Notes: a model not told the origin generated them from the sequence alone. 64,000 nucleotides of DNA from Novosphingobium sp. PP1Y (GCF_000253255.1 NC_015580.1:1023001-1087000); one strand, 5' to 3'. Counted from the stretch's first letter, positions 1-11,131 are shown. Translations and numbers: made by a program.

Positions 1-3000
1 CCGTGAAGCGAGCACGCGAGCTGGAAGCCAGGGGCTTCCGCTACAGCTACGACATGCTCGGCGAGGCTGCGACGACGGCGGCCGATGCCTCTCGCTACTA
101 TGCGGACTACGAGAACGCTATCCACGCCATCGGCCAGGCTGCGGGCGGCAAGGGCGTCTATGAAGGCCCCGGCATCTCGATCAAGCTCTCCGCGTTACAT
201 CCGCGCTACAGTCGGGCGCAGGCAGGGCGGGTGATGGACGAACTGCTGCCGCGGGTGAAGGCGCTGGCGGTACTTTCGAAGCGGTATGACATTGGCTTCA
301 ACATCGATGCCGAGGAAGCCGACCGGCTCGAGCTGTCGCTGGACCTGCTCGAGAGCCTTGCGCTCGATCCCGAACTTACTGGCTGGAACGGCCTTGGCTT
401 CGTGGTCCAGGCCTATGGCAAGCGCTGTCCCGCCGTCATCGACTGGATCGTCGATCTTTCCCGCCGGGCGCAGCGGCGGATCATGGTCCGCCTCGTCAAG
501 GGCGCCTATTGGGATGCGGAGATCAAGCGCGCTCAGGTCGACGGGCTGGAGGACTTCCCGGTCTATACCCGCAAGGTCCATACCGACGTTGCCTACATCG
601 CCTGCGCGCGCAAGCTGCTGGCCGCGCCGGACGCGGTGTTCCCCCAGTTCGCGACCCACAATGCGCAGTCGCTGGCGACGATCTACCACCTTGCGGGGCC
701 GGATTTCAGCGTGGGCCAATACGAATTCCAGTGCCTGCACGGCATGGGTGAACCGCTTTACAAGCAGGTCGTCGGCAAGGATAACCTCGATCGGCCCTGC
801 CGCATCTATGCGCCGGTCGGGACTCACGAGACGCTGCTGGCCTATCTTGTGCGGCGCCTGCTGGAGAACGGCGCGAATTCGTCTTTCGTGAACCGCATCG
901 CAGATCCGTCGGTGCCCGTTTCGGAACTGGCCGCCGACCCGGTCGACGTCGTGCGCGCGATGCCCGAGCCGGGTGCGCGACATCCGCTGATCGCCCTGCC
1001 GCGCGACCTCTACCCTCATCGCCGCAATTCGGACGGTATCGACCTGTCCAGCGAAGCCGAGCTGGCGGCCCTGGCCGGTCAATTGCGCAAATCCGCAAGT
1101 ATCGATTGGTATGCCATGCCCGAATATGGGCAGGGAGAGGAGCGCCCGGTCCTGAACCCGGCCGATCATCGTGACGTCGTGGGCTGCGTCTTCGAAGCCG
1201 CGCCCCAAGTGTCGGAAATGGCAGTCTCACGCGCGGCGCTCAGCCGCTGGAAGCATGTGCCGGTAGCCGAGCGCGCGGCTATGCTGGAAACCGCCGCGGA
1301 CGTCCTTCAGGACCGGATCGGGGTGCTCATGGGTCTCGTCATGCGCGAGGCGGGCAAGTCGGCCGCAAATGCCATTGCCGAAGTGCGCGAGGCGATCGAT
1401 TTCCTGCGTTACTACGCCACGCAGGCCCGCGATACGCTGGGCGAGGATCAGGCGCCGCTTGGCCCTGTGGTCTGCATCAGCCCGTGGAACTTCCCTCTGG
1501 CAATCTTCATCGGGCAGGTCACCGCCGCGCTTGTCTCGGGCAATCCGGTGCTGGCCAAACCCGCCGAGGAAACCCCGCTGATTGCTGCCGAAGCCGTGCG
1601 TATCCTGCACGAGGCCGGCGTTCCCAGGGATGCGCTCCAACTCGTTCCCGGAGACGGCAAGGTCGGCGCGGCGCTGGTGGCCGCCTCCAAGGTTGCAGCG
1701 GTGATGTTCACCGGGTCCACCGAAGTGGCGCGCCTGATCCAGCGGCAGCTTTCCTCGCGGCTGTCGCCGGCCGGCAAGCCGATCCCGCTGATCGCCGAAA
1801 CCGGCGGACAGAACGCGATGATCGTCGATTCCTCGGCACTGGCCGAACAGGTCGTGGGCGACGTCATCGCTTCGGCCTTCGACAGTGCGGGCCAGCGCTG
1901 CTCGGCATTGCGCGTGCTGTGCCTGCAGGAAGATATCGCCGAGCGGACCCTGACCATGCTCAAGGGGGCGCTGGCCGAATTGCGCATCGGCAACACGCAG
2001 CAACTGGCCGTCGACATCGGCCCGGTCATCACGGCCGAGGCCCGGGACAACATCAACGCGCACATCGAAGCGATGCGCAAGCGCGGGCACAAGGTCGAGC
2101 AGGTCGCGGTCCCCGCTGACGAGACAGCCCATGGCACTTTCGTGGCCCCGACGATCATCGAGATCGACAGTATTGCGGATCTCGGCCGCGAGGTCTTCGG
2201 CCCGGTCCTGCACGTGCTGCGTTTCCGCAGGGCGGACCTCGGCAAGCTGGTCGATGCGATCAACGCTACTGGTTACGGCCTGACTTTCGGCCTGCATACG
2301 CGACTGGACGGTACCGTGGCACAAGTCACTTCGCGCGCGAAGGCAGGCAACCTCTATGTCAATCGCAACATCATCGGTGCCATCGTCGGGGTGCAGCCTT
2401 TCGGTGGGCGCGGCCTTTCGGGGACCGGCCCCAAGGCCGGCGGGCCGCTCTACCAGGGGCGGTTGGTCACGGTTCCGCCGCAGGTCCTCCCGCCCTCGGG
2501 AAAACCTTTCGATGCGCTTGGTGCTTTTATCGAGTGGCTGGAGAGGCAAGGCGAGACTGCGGCCGCCGATCGCGCCCGCGCGATGGGTGCGGCCAGCGCG
2601 CTCGGCACCGAGCTTGCGCTGCCGGGCCCGGTCGGAGAACGTAACCTCTATGCGCTGCATCCGCGCGGCCGGATCCTGCTGTTCCCGAAGACGCGCGAAG
2701 GGCTCTTCGCACAGATCGCCGCAGCACTGGCAACGGGCAACCGCGCGGTGGTGGAAGGCATGGCGCTTCCCGCCGACTTGCCGCCACAAGTGGCGTCCTT
2801 CTTCGAAAGCGACTCGGACGAATCGTTCGGTGCCGTGCTTGTCGAAGGGGGTAGCGAGGACGTTCGCAAGGCTTGCGAGGCAGTCGCAAGACGCCCCGGC
2901 GCGATTGTCACGGTCCACGCTTCTCTGCCGGGCAAGGATCTGGAGTGGCCGCTCGATTTCCTGCTGGAGGAAGTCTCCATCTCTATCAACACGACCGCAG

Positions 3001-3035
3001 CAGGCGGCAATGCGAGCTTGATGATGATCGGTTAA
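1..3035 (+). CDS. putA: Bifunctional proline dehydrogenase / P5C dehydrogenase (PutA), 5' end cut off by window
   Basis: Oxidises proline to pyrroline-5-carboxylate (FAD domain) and then to glutamate (NAD aldehyde dehydrogenase domain). The visible 1010 residues start inside the proline dehydrogenase barrel: RLVKGAYWD lies near residue 163 and the EFQCLHGMG strand near residue 240. The aldehyde dehydrogenase part follows, with the general-base Glu in AETGGQ near residue 599 and the catalytic Cys in GQRCSAL near residue 632. A C-terminal extension of about 170 residues ends at TAA 3033-3035. The frame is open to base 1, so the GTG at position 3 is almost certainly not the real start. By comparison with the family, a few hundred N-terminal residues are missing. 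Family assignment is secure; the true start lies outside the window. Confidence 0.96.
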   Translation, partial: VKRARELEARGFRYSYDMLGEAATTAADASRYYADYENAIHAIGQAAGGKGVYEGPGISIKLSALHPRYSRAQAGRVMDELLPRVKALAVLSKRYDIGFNIDAEEADRLELSLDLLESLALDPELTGWNGLGFVVQAYGKRCPAVIDWIVDLSRRAQRRIMVRLVKGAYWDAEIKRAQVDGLEDFPVYTRKVHTDVAYIACARKLLAAPDAVFPQFATHNAQSLATIYHLAGPDFSVGQYEFQCLHGMGEPLYKQVVGKDNLDRPCRIYAPVGTHETLLAYLVRRLLENGANSSFVNRIADPSVPVSELAADPVDVVRAMPEPGARHPLIALPRDLYPHRRNSDGIDLSSEAELAALAGQLRKSASIDWYAMPEYGQGEERPVLNPADHRDVVGCVFEAAPQVSEMAVSRAALSRWKHVPVAERAAMLETAADVLQDRIGVLMGLVMREAGKSAANAIAEVREAIDFLRYYATQARDTLGEDQAPLGPVVCISPWNFPLAIFIGQVTAALVSGNPVLAKPAEETPLIAAEAVRILHEAGVPRDALQLVPGDGKVGAALVAASKVAAVMFTGSTEVARLIQRQLSSRLSPAGKPIPLIAETGGQNAMIVDSSALAEQVVGDVIASAFDSAGQRCSALRVLCLQEDIAERTLTMLKGALAELRIGNTQQLAVDIGPVITAEARDNINAHIEAMRKRGHKVEQVAVPADETAHGTFVAPTIIEIDSIADLGREVFGPVLHVLRFRRADLGKLVDAINATGYGLTFGLHTRLDGTVAQVTSRAKAGNLYVNRNIIGAIVGVQPFGGRGLSGTGPKAGGPLYQGRLVTVPPQVLPPSGKPFDALGAFIEWLERQGETAAADRARAMGAASALGTELALPGPVGERNLYALHPRGRILLFPKTREGLFAQIAAALATGNRAVVEGMALPADLPPQVASFFESDSDESFGAVLVEGGSEDVRKACEAVARRPGAIVTVHASLPGKDLEWPLDFLLEEVSISINTTAAGGNASLMMIG

Positions 3036-3371
3036 ACTGTTGCTCTGGATGGTCTATTGTCGAAATCGGCCCGATTGCTGCCTGACCGAAGGAACAGTTG
3101 GCGATCATTGAGGCCGTGCGTCAAAAGGACAATTGGCTAATCCTTATTGCGACGCAATTTCCATACTGCGGATGACATGGCGGCGATGGGGCAGGGACCC
3201 TCGCATAAAGACGTAGCCCGGTTGGATAGGAGCATGGTACACTATGCCCCTTGTGGTCGTTTAGTCGCAGCACCGCCTGACCGACCTATGGGAACTCTGA
3301 CGGGGTTGGGCGGATTGTTACCGCTAGTGTGCCACTGCATGCGGCGTGGCACGAAGTCGGGAGTGAGTGGA
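3036..3371. other. Intergenic stretch with no recognised gene
   Basis: About 336 bases between putA and the RibD-like gene. The frame of the downstream gene stays open back to 3147, but the residues it would add look like non-coding translation (Cys/Arg/Pro rich) and match no family I know. No RNA gene, terminator with a T-run, or repeat was seen. Confidence 0.5.
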
Positions 3372-3923
3372 ATGGGCAGGATGATTATCGATGCCGCCAC
3401 CAGCATGGACGGGTTCTGTGCCGATGCTCGTGGCCAAAGCATCATTCCCATCGAGGCCCTCAACCGTGCGGACTTGCGTCAGCCGCTGGTATCCGCCTGC
3501 GGTGCGGTGGTGATGAGCCGCCGCAGCTTCGATACGGTGGCGGACCCGGATTGGTTCGCTGACAATTACGAGCTGCAGGTGCCGATTTTCGTCGTGTCCG
3601 ACGATCCGCCGCCAGCACGCTACCCCAAGGAAAACGAACGCTTGCGGTTCCATTTCCTCGACACTTTCACCGAAGCGTTCGAGCGGGCGGAGCAGGCAGC
3701 CGGAGAGAAAGCCGTCCTTGCCATCGGCGAGGCGAGCACGGTGCAGGCCGCTTTGCTGTCGGGCATGGCCGACGAGATGTGGCTGCGCGTCATTGCCAAG
3801 GAAACCGGCGGCGGCACGCCCCTGTTCGGGCCTGGCAAGCCGGGCAAGGAATTCTTTGTCAGCGCCGTGGAAACGACACCGGGCACCGTGCACATGAAAC
3901 TCGAACGCCGCGTCGAGCATTAG
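3372..3923 (+). CDS. RibD C-terminal / dihydrofolate-reductase-like protein
   Basis: A 183-residue protein that begins MGRMIIDAATSMDGF, the usual first strand of the RibD_C/DHFR-like fold (a substrate-nucleotide pocket with a conserved SxDG). Later features fit the same fold: VMSRRSFDT near residue 42, a VLAIGEASTV segment for cofactor binding, and LFGPGKPG near the C-terminus. These proteins are small NADPH-dependent reductases of mostly unknown substrate. ATG 3372 is chosen because the fold starts there and a GGAGTGAG purine run precedes it; the longer in-frame opening from 3147 lacks family resemblance. It converges on the MFS gene with 13 bases between the stops. Substrate cannot be told from sequence. 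Confidence 0.8.
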   Translation: MGRMIIDAATSMDGFCADARGQSIIPIEALNRADLRQPLVSACGAVVMSRRSFDTVADPDWFADNYELQVPIFVVSDDPPPARYPKENERLRFHFLDTFTEAFERAEQAAGEKAVLAIGEASTVQAALLSGMADEMWLRVIAKETGGGTPLFGPGKPGKEFFVSAVETTPGTVHMKLERRVEH

Positions 3924-3936
3924 CCTTCCGCAAGCA

Positions 3937-5163
3937 TCAGGCCAGGGCGGGCTGCAGGTCCACCTGCTTGCGATGCTGCGTTATCGTCACAATGAAGATG
4001 CCGAGACCGGCAAGTGAAAGCGCGGCGCCGATCCATCCGGTCGACGTGAGGCCATAGCCCGCCGTGATCGCCAGCCCGCCCAGCCATGGGCCAAGGGCAT
4101 TGGCGATGTTGAAGGCGCTGTGGTGCGCTGCGGCGGCCAGCGCCTGCGCCTCGCCGGCAACGTCCATCAGCCGGGTCTGGAGGATCGTGCCGAGCCCGCC
4201 GCCGAAACCGATCAGGAGGATGACCGCAGTGAGGCTCCAGATATTGCCCGCCGCCAGCGGGAACAGCGCAAGGGCGACCGCGCTCCACAGCAGGGCACCT
4301 ATGGCCGCGCGGTTCTGGGCGCGGTCGGCGGCCCAGGCCCAGAACAGGTTGCCCACCGTCATGCCGACGCCGAACACGGCCAGGATCACCGGCACCATGC
4401 TTTCCGAGACGTGGGTGACCTCGATCAGGGTCGAGGCGACGTAAGTATAGACGGCAAAGAGGCCGCCGAAGCCGATGGCGCCGGTCAGCAGCGTCAGCAG
4501 GACTTGCGGGCGGCGCAGTGCGCCCAACTCGCGCATCGGGCTGGCGCCTTTCGCGGCAGTCTGGTGCGGCGCGAACAGCGCGACGAGAGCCATCGTCAGC
4601 AGCGCAAGGCCCGATACGACGGCAAAGCCGCTGCGCCAGCCCATTGCCTGTCCGAGCCAGTTCGCCAGCGGCACGCCGATGATCGTCGCGACCGTCAAGC
4701 CGGACATGACCAGCGCAACGGACTGCGCGCGCCTGTTCGATGGCACCAGCGAGGCTGCGACGAGCGCGGCGACCCCGAAATAGGCCCCATGCGGCAGGCC
4801 GCTTAGGAACCGGAAGAGCAACAGCAGGTCATAGCTTGGGGCCATGGCGGACAGGCCGTTGCCCAGCGCGAACATGGCCATGAGCCCGATCAGCAGAGCG
4901 CGGCGCGGCAGCTTCGCGGCCAGTACCGCGATGACCGGAGCGCCCACCACCACGCCCAAGGCATAGGCGCTGATCGCATGGCCGGCCTGGGGCTCGGTAA
5001 TCCCTAGATCGCGGGAGAAATAGGGCACCAGGCTCATCGCCGCGAATTCGGTCGTGCCGATCGCGAAGGCACCCATTGCCAGCGCCAGTGTGACGAGAAA
5101 GGGGTGGACCGCGCGGGCGGAGGCGCCGCTCGACTCGTTGATGCTGCACTGCGGTATGGACAT
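3937..5163 (-). CDS. MFS transporter, DHA1 / AraJ-YdhP-like efflux permease
   Basis: A 408-residue inner-membrane protein with about twelve hydrophobic segments. The N-terminal half has the typical GTTEFAAMSLVPYFSRDLGIT opening of AraJ/YdhP-type drug:H+ antiporters (seen around residues 36-56), and RFLSGLPHGAYFG near residue 117 is the family's motif after helix 4. The C-terminal half keeps a GVGMTVGNLF helix. Proton-driven efflux of small molecules such as sugars, dyes or antibiotics is the family role; the substrate is not readable. It starts at ATG 5163 and diverges from the repeat-containing membrane protein at 5326. No regulator gene lies next to it. Confidence 0.88.
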   Translation of the reverse strand: MSIPQCSINESSGASARAVHPFLVTLALAMGAFAIGTTEFAAMSLVPYFSRDLGITEPQAGHAISAYALGVVVGAPVIAVLAAKLPRRALLIGLMAMFALGNGLSAMAPSYDLLLLFRFLSGLPHGAYFGVAALVAASLVPSNRRAQSVALVMSGLTVATIIGVPLANWLGQAMGWRSGFAVVSGLALLTMALVALFAPHQTAAKGASPMRELGALRRPQVLLTLLTGAIGFGGLFAVYTYVASTLIEVTHVSESMVPVILAVFGVGMTVGNLFWAWAADRAQNRAAIGALLWSAVALALFPLAAGNIWSLTAVILLIGFGGGLGTILQTRLMDVAGEAQALAAAAHHSAFNIANALGPWLGGLAITAGYGLTSTGWIGAALSLAGLGIFIVTITQHRKQVDLQPALA

Positions 5164-5325
5164 GTTCGCGATGTAGTGCCCTGCGCCAGCAAGGGTAAGG
5201 GCAGCGGCCTTGCGTTTATCTCACGCCCCGGTTCTTTCCATGCAACCGCAAGCGACCCTTGAAAAATCTGGGCAGGCACTGAGGAATGGGCCGTCCCGCG
5301 GCATCATTCAGAGACGTGCAATTCG

Positions 5326-6108
5326 ATGCGGCGAGGCATGATGGGACATAAGGCGACGAAAGTGCCGGCGATTACGCTGGGTTTCTGGATCATCAAGATT
5401 CTGGCGACGACGCTGGGCGAAACCGGCGGCGATACGCTGTCGATGACTTACGACCTTGGCTATTGGCTGAGCACCCTGGTATTTTTCGTGCCGCTCGTCC
5501 TCCTGATCCTGGCCCAGGTGCGGGCTGTGCAGTTTCGCCCCTGGCTTTATTGGGCGACGATCGTGGCCTCGACCACGGCCGGCACGACAATGGCCGACTT
5601 CGCCACCCGCTCGCTTGGTATCGGTTATCCCGGCGGAACGCTTGTTCTGGGAGCCTTGGTGATCGGCTCGCTGCTCGTCTGGAAAGCCGTGAATGGCTCG
5701 GTGTCGGTCGATACGGTCGTTTCGGCGCGTACGGAGGCCTTTTACTGGCTGACCATCACATTTTCGCAGACCCTTGGAACCGCGCTGGGAGACTGGGCCG
5801 CCGATGACGGCGGTCTGGGCTATCTGGGAGGCGCGGCCCTTTTCGGCGGCCTGCTGCTGGCGCTCGTTGCGCTTTGGGCTTTTACCCGGGCGAACCGCGT
5901 GGCGCTGTTCTGGGTGGCATTCGTGCTCACTCGCCCGCTGGGCGCCACCGTTGGCGATTTCCTCGACAAGCCGCTGGCGCAGGGCGGGCTCGATTTCAGC
6001 CGCCCGATCGCAACGGCGGTGCTGGTCCTCGGCATCGTCCTGCTGATTGCAGTTCTGCCGCAAAGGGCAGGGAGGCACCCCGGCGGCACCGCGCCCGCGA
6101 CAAGCTGA
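5326..6108 (+). CDS. COG4705-like integral membrane protein with four internal repeats
   Basis: A 260-residue, very hydrophobic protein with about eight predicted membrane segments. Four related blocks are visible in the sequence: ATTLGETGGD (near residue 27), GTTMADFATR (near 87), GTALGDWAAD (near 149) and GATVGDFLDK (near 207). Each places an acidic residue in or next to a helix after a small-residue G/A-T-T/A pattern. This matches the uncharacterised membrane-protein family COG4705; no biochemical role is assigned here. The repeated acidic intramembrane motif suggests ion or metal binding, but that is inference. ATG 5326 or the in-frame ATG at 5338-5341 could be the start. The gene converges on cysH. 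Confidence 0.75.
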   Translation: MRRGMMGHKATKVPAITLGFWIIKILATTLGETGGDTLSMTYDLGYWLSTLVFFVPLVLLILAQVRAVQFRPWLYWATIVASTTAGTTMADFATRSLGIGYPGGTLVLGALVIGSLLVWKAVNGSVSVDTVVSARTEAFYWLTITFSQTLGTALGDWAADDGGLGYLGGAALFGGLLLALVALWAFTRANRVALFWVAFVLTRPLGATVGDFLDKPLAQGGLDFSRPIATAVLVLGIVLLIAVLPQRAGRHPGGTAPATS

Positions 6109-6206
6109 GCCGGACCCGACATCAGGCGGGTAAGCCCCCTTCCTTGGGCGGAACCACAAGGGCGCGGTTACGCAGCCGGGTTGGTAGTGGGGTCGCTAGG
6201 GAGCCC

Positions 6207-7004
6207 TTAGAGGCCCGGGTCGAATTCCGGTGCAACCTGCTCGGTATGGTCGGGTGTGTGATGCGCGACGTGGATGCCGCACTCGGTCTTGTCCCAACCG
6301 CGCCAGCGGCCCGAACGCGGGTCTTCGCCCGGTGCGACCTTGCTGGTGCACGGCATGCAGCCGATCGAGGGATAGCCTTCGGCCACCAGCGGGTGCGGCG
6401 GCAGGTCGTGCTCCTCGATATAGGCGGCAATCCGTTCGGGCGACCAGTCGATCAACGGATTGATCTTGAGGCGGCCCTGTTCGTCGGTCGTGTCGATCTC
6501 GAAACGCGGCAGCGTCGCGCGGGTCGAGGCCTGAAAAGCCTTGCGTCCCGTGATCGAGGCATCCAGGCCGAGCAGGGCCTTTGCCAGCGGCTTCACCTTG
6601 CGGATGTCGCAGCAGCCGTCCGGATCGTAGGACCAGCGCAGGCCGGATTCGTCCTTCTTGGCCAGTTCCTCGGCATCCGGGGTCAGGTTGCGCAGGTCCT
6701 TGAGGCCAAGGCGCTCGATCAGCAGGTCACGGTAGGCGAGTGTCTCGGGGAAGTGCTTGCCGGTTTCCAGGAACAGGACCGGCACGCCGGGGTCGACCTG
6801 CGAGACGAGGTGGAGCAGCACCGCGGATTCCGCACCGAAGCTGGACACGATCCCGACATCGCCCGCCATGCCTTCCTTGAGCACCGTCTCGAGCATTTCG
6901 ATCGTGTCGGTACCGCGGAAGAGGCGGTTGAGGCGCACGGCATCGGCCTCGGCAAAGCGGGGGCCGGTGTCAATGCGGTCGCGGATGCGTGTCGCTTCGG
7001 TCAT
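6207..7004 (-). CDS. cysH: Phosphoadenylyl/adenylyl-sulfate reductase
   Basis: Reduces activated sulfate (APS or PAPS) to sulfite with thioredoxin. The 265-residue protein has the SSFGAESAVLLHL nucleotide-binding loop near residue 54. It carries the paired cysteines of the [4Fe-4S] type, CCDIRKVKP near residue 133 and CMPCTS near residue 218, which point to an APS-type enzyme. The catalytic C-terminal motif KTECGIH is near residue 242. It is the last gene of the minus-strand operon cobA-DUF2849-cysI-DUF934-cysH, 40 bases after the DUF934 gene, and supplies sulfite to CysI. The cluster-type cysteines favour APS over PAPS as substrate; this was not tested. Confidence 0.95.
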   Translation of the reverse strand: MTEATRIRDRIDTGPRFAEADAVRLNRLFRGTDTIEMLETVLKEGMAGDVGIVSSFGAESAVLLHLVSQVDPGVPVLFLETGKHFPETLAYRDLLIERLGLKDLRNLTPDAEELAKKDESGLRWSYDPDGCCDIRKVKPLAKALLGLDASITGRKAFQASTRATLPRFEIDTTDEQGRLKINPLIDWSPERIAAYIEEHDLPPHPLVAEGYPSIGCMPCTSKVAPGEDPRSGRWRGWDKTECGIHVAHHTPDHTEQVAPEFDPGL

Positions 7005-7044
7005 ATCGGAAATCCTCGGTGAAGCTCCGGGTCTGGCGCCGGCC

Positions 7045-7468
7045 TCAGGCCGGGTGCCGTAGCGCCCAGATAGGCTGGCGGCCGTCAGCCGTCGCCTGAT
7101 AGACGTTGTCCCAACGCTCGAACGCGTTCTGCGCGTCGGTCGGGTTGAGCGGCTTGTCGGGCGCGAAAGCGTCGAAGCCGCAGCGCTTGAGATGACTGAG
7201 CATGTCGATCACGACATCGCCCACGGCGCGGATCTCGCCGGTAAATCCCGCTTCGCGCAGGACCCGGGCCGAGGAATAGCCGCGCCCGTCGGTCCATGCC
7301 GGGAAATTCACTTCGACCAGCGCAATGCGGTCGAGGTGGGGCAGCAGGTCGCGGGCGTCGTCGCCCGGCTCGATGCGCACGGCCGAGGCATTGCTCTGCT
7401 CGGTGAAAGCATCGACCGTGACGGCGGGATCGTTGACCGCTTCATCGTCACGGAAGCGGAACTGGACA

Positions 7469-7476
<8 letters not shown>
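7045..7476 (-). CDS. DUF934 protein of the sulfite-reduction operon
   Basis: A 143-residue soluble protein. The stretch from ALVEVNFPAWTDGRGYSSARVLR to FDAFAPDKPLNP is characteristic of DUF934, a family almost always found beside cysI and cysH in proteobacteria. Its biochemical role is unknown; a part in electron supply to or maturation of the sulfite reductase is inferred from context only. ATG 7476 is chosen because a GGAGG lies 7-8 bases upstream and the protein family starts there; it overlaps the cysI stop by 8 bases (ATGGTTGA), which indicates translational coupling. Confidence 0.88.
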
Positions 7477-9102
<1,626 letters not shown>

Positions 9103-9103
<1 letters not shown>

Positions 9104-9399
9104 CAGATCACCCAGTTCACGGCTTCGGGTTCGGACGGCTTGAGCGTCAGGTCGGGGCGCACGGTGGGGCCCAGGGCGCGGATGCGGTCCTTGATATGGG
9201 CGGGGCGAACGCCCTCGGCGTCCTTCTGGCCGTCGATGATATAGGCGGCGAAGACGTTCTGCGCGCCTTCCTCGCGGGCGATGACCGCCGCGCCATGCTC
9301 GCCGACATCGGCCGATTCGTTGACGTCCAGCGACCAGCCCACGCCGGTCCACCAGATGACCGCTCCGGTCTTCAGGTCGTTGCCCGTAAGAATTTTCAC
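9103..9399 (-). CDS. DUF2849 protein
   Basis: A small soluble protein of 98 residues starting at GTG 9399 and overlapping cobA by 4 bases (GTGA) and cysI by 3 (TGATG). The opening residues MKILTGNDLKTGAVIWW and the segment AAYIIDGQKDAEGVRPAHIKDRIRALGPTVRPDL are typical of DUF2849, a family found between cobA and cysI in alphaproteobacterial sulfate-assimilation operons. Function is unknown. Tight overlaps on both sides argue that it is made in step with CobA and CysI. Confidence 0.85.
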
Positions 9400-10211
9400 T
9401 GCCCTATCTCCATGTTCTGGGCCTCAAGCGCCAGGGCGCGAATGGAATTGTCGGTATCGCCGGATTCGGCGCGTGCGACGTCGCCGATAACGATGAGGGC
9501 GGGACTTTGCACCCTCTCATCGCGAACAAGATCGGCAAGGCCGGCCAGCGAGGCGCGCAGCACGCGCATCTGCTTGCGGGTCGCGTTCTCGATGACGGCG
9601 ATCGGAACCTCCGGCGTCAGGCCGTCGGCGATCAGCTTTTCCGAGATCTGGGCGGCGGTGGCCAGGCCCATGAAGATCACCAGGGTGCGGCCCTTGCCGG
9701 CAAGGCCCGACCAGTCCTGATCGGTAAGGCCCTTGCACTGACCGGCGACGAACGAGACGATCGAGGCGTGGTCGCGGTGGGTCAGCGGGATCTGCGCCGC
9801 CGCCGATGCGCCCAGCGCCGAGGAGATGCCGGGCACGACCTCTACCGGGACCCCGGCAGCGCGGCAGGCTTCGGCTTCTTCGCCGCCACGCCCGAAGACG
9901 AAGGGATCGCCGCCCTTGAGGCGCACGACGTCGTTGCCGGCAAGCGCTTCCTTCACCAGCAGGTCGCAGATCGCCTCCTGCTCCATGGTGTGGCGCGAGC
10001 GGCTCTTGGCGACGGAGATCAGTCGCGCCGACGAGCGGGCCATGGAGAGGATCGCCGGATCGACAAGGCCATCGTGCACGACTAGGCCGGCCGACATCAG
10101 CAGCCGCGCGGCGCGCAGCGTCAGCAGGTCCGGATCGCCCGGGCCTGCACCGACGAGATAGACGGTGCCGATGCGGCCTTCCTGACCGGTAGTGGCGGGA
10201 TTCGCTTGCAT
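9396..10211 (-). CDS. cobA: Uroporphyrinogen-III C-methyltransferase (siroheme pathway)
   Basis: Transfers two methyl groups from S-adenosylmethionine to uroporphyrinogen III, giving precorrin-2 for siroheme. The 271-residue protein begins with the SAM-binding loop VYLVGAGPGDPDLLTLRA near residue 17, followed by VVRLKGGDPFVFGRGGEE near residue 95 and VVPGISSALGASA near residue 125. It is first in the minus-strand sulfite-reduction operon. It lacks the CysG N-terminal precorrin-2 dehydrogenase/ferrochelatase part, so those steps must come from elsewhere. A second, different copy sits in the nitrate island at 55251. Confidence 0.94.
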   Translation of the reverse strand: MQANPATTGQEGRIGTVYLVGAGPGDPDLLTLRAARLLMSAGLVVHDGLVDPAILSMARSSARLISVAKSRSRHTMEQEAICDLLVKEALAGNDVVRLKGGDPFVFGRGGEEAEACRAAGVPVEVVPGISSALGASAAAQIPLTHRDHASIVSFVAGQCKGLTDQDWSGLAGKGRTLVIFMGLATAAQISEKLIADGLTPEVPIAVIENATRKQMRVLRASLAGLADLVRDERVQSPALIVIGDVARAESGDTDNSIRALALEAQNMEIGQ

Positions 10212-10450
10212 GGTGCGCCATTTGGCCGCGATGGCCCGCCATTGCCAGCCATAATGGCTTTCGAGGGGGTAAGGGGAGCTTTAGGCCACGGTTGCGACGA
10301 ACCGTTGAGGCTTCCGGCGCGCGCAATTCCGCCAGTTTCGCATGTTTCGCCAGTGGTCCGAAACATGCCGGGGCGGACTGCGGAGGCCCTCCTAACCAAA
10401 TCTTAACCGTAAGGGGTGACGATTTGGGGATCTTTCAGGAGGTTACGTGC

Positions 10451-11131
10451 ATGGCCATTGCCGCTCAATTCGATGAACTACCGGTCGATGCGGCCCGACC
10501 GCGCGCGCACAGGCGCAAGCTGCGGCTGGAAGCGCGCGGTGCGTTGGAGTCCGGCACCGAGACCTCCGTCGTCATTCATAACCTCTCCGAATCGGGCATG
10601 CTCATGGAGAGCAAGACCGAACTGGAGATCGGCGAGGCCATCGACCTCGATTTCCCCGAGGCGGGCCAGGTCCACGCGACGGTCGAATGGGCAAGCGGCA
10701 CGCTCTACGGCTGCAGCTTCGACAAGGCGCTGTCCGCTTTCGCACTGAGCGCGGCACAATTGCGCGGCGCGGTCGAACCGGGTGTCGAGCCGGACGGTTC
10801 GGCCAAGGTCCAGGGCGTTGCCGCGATCGGCGGCGAAACGCTGGGCGAGCGACTGCACCGCCTGCGCAAGTTGCGCGGCATGACCCAGGGCGAACTCGCC
10901 GAGAAGCTGGGCGTCAGCAAACCGACCGTATGGGCCTGGGAACAGGACCGTGCGCGGCCGATCGAGGATCGCATCGAGCCGATTGCACAGGCTCTGGGCG
11001 TCACGGCGTCCGATCTCAAGCCGACTCGCACGATCGTCGGCCTGCCCGAACTGATCGCCCGCTGCCGCAGCCAGATTGCCGAAGCGGTCGAAACGACTCC
11101 GGAGAAGATCAAGATCATGATCGAGCTGTGA
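10451..11131 (+). CDS. PilZ domain fused to a Cro/CI-type helix-turn-helix
   Basis: A 226-residue protein with an N-terminal PilZ domain and a C-terminal XRE-type HTH. The PilZ c-di-GMP ligands look intact: the RxxxR element in HRRKLRLEARG near residue 20 and NLSESG near residue 47. The HTH runs from about residue 135, with LRGMTQGELAEKLGVSKPTV and WAWEQDRARP. Together this suggests a DNA-binding regulator that responds to c-di-GMP, an inference from domains. ATG 10451 is chosen because a perfect AGGAGG (10437-10442) lies 8 bases upstream; the frame stays open to 10292 but without family resemblance. Its promoter region is shared with the divergent sulfite operon. Confidence 0.85.
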   Translation: MAIAAQFDELPVDAARPRAHRRKLRLEARGALESGTETSVVIHNLSESGMLMESKTELEIGEAIDLDFPEAGQVHATVEWASGTLYGCSFDKALSAFALSAAQLRGAVEPGVEPDGSAKVQGVAAIGGETLGERLHRLRKLRGMTQGELAEKLGVSKPTVWAWEQDRARPIEDRIEPIAQALGVTASDLKPTRTIVGLPELIARCRSQIAEAVETTPEKIKIMIEL

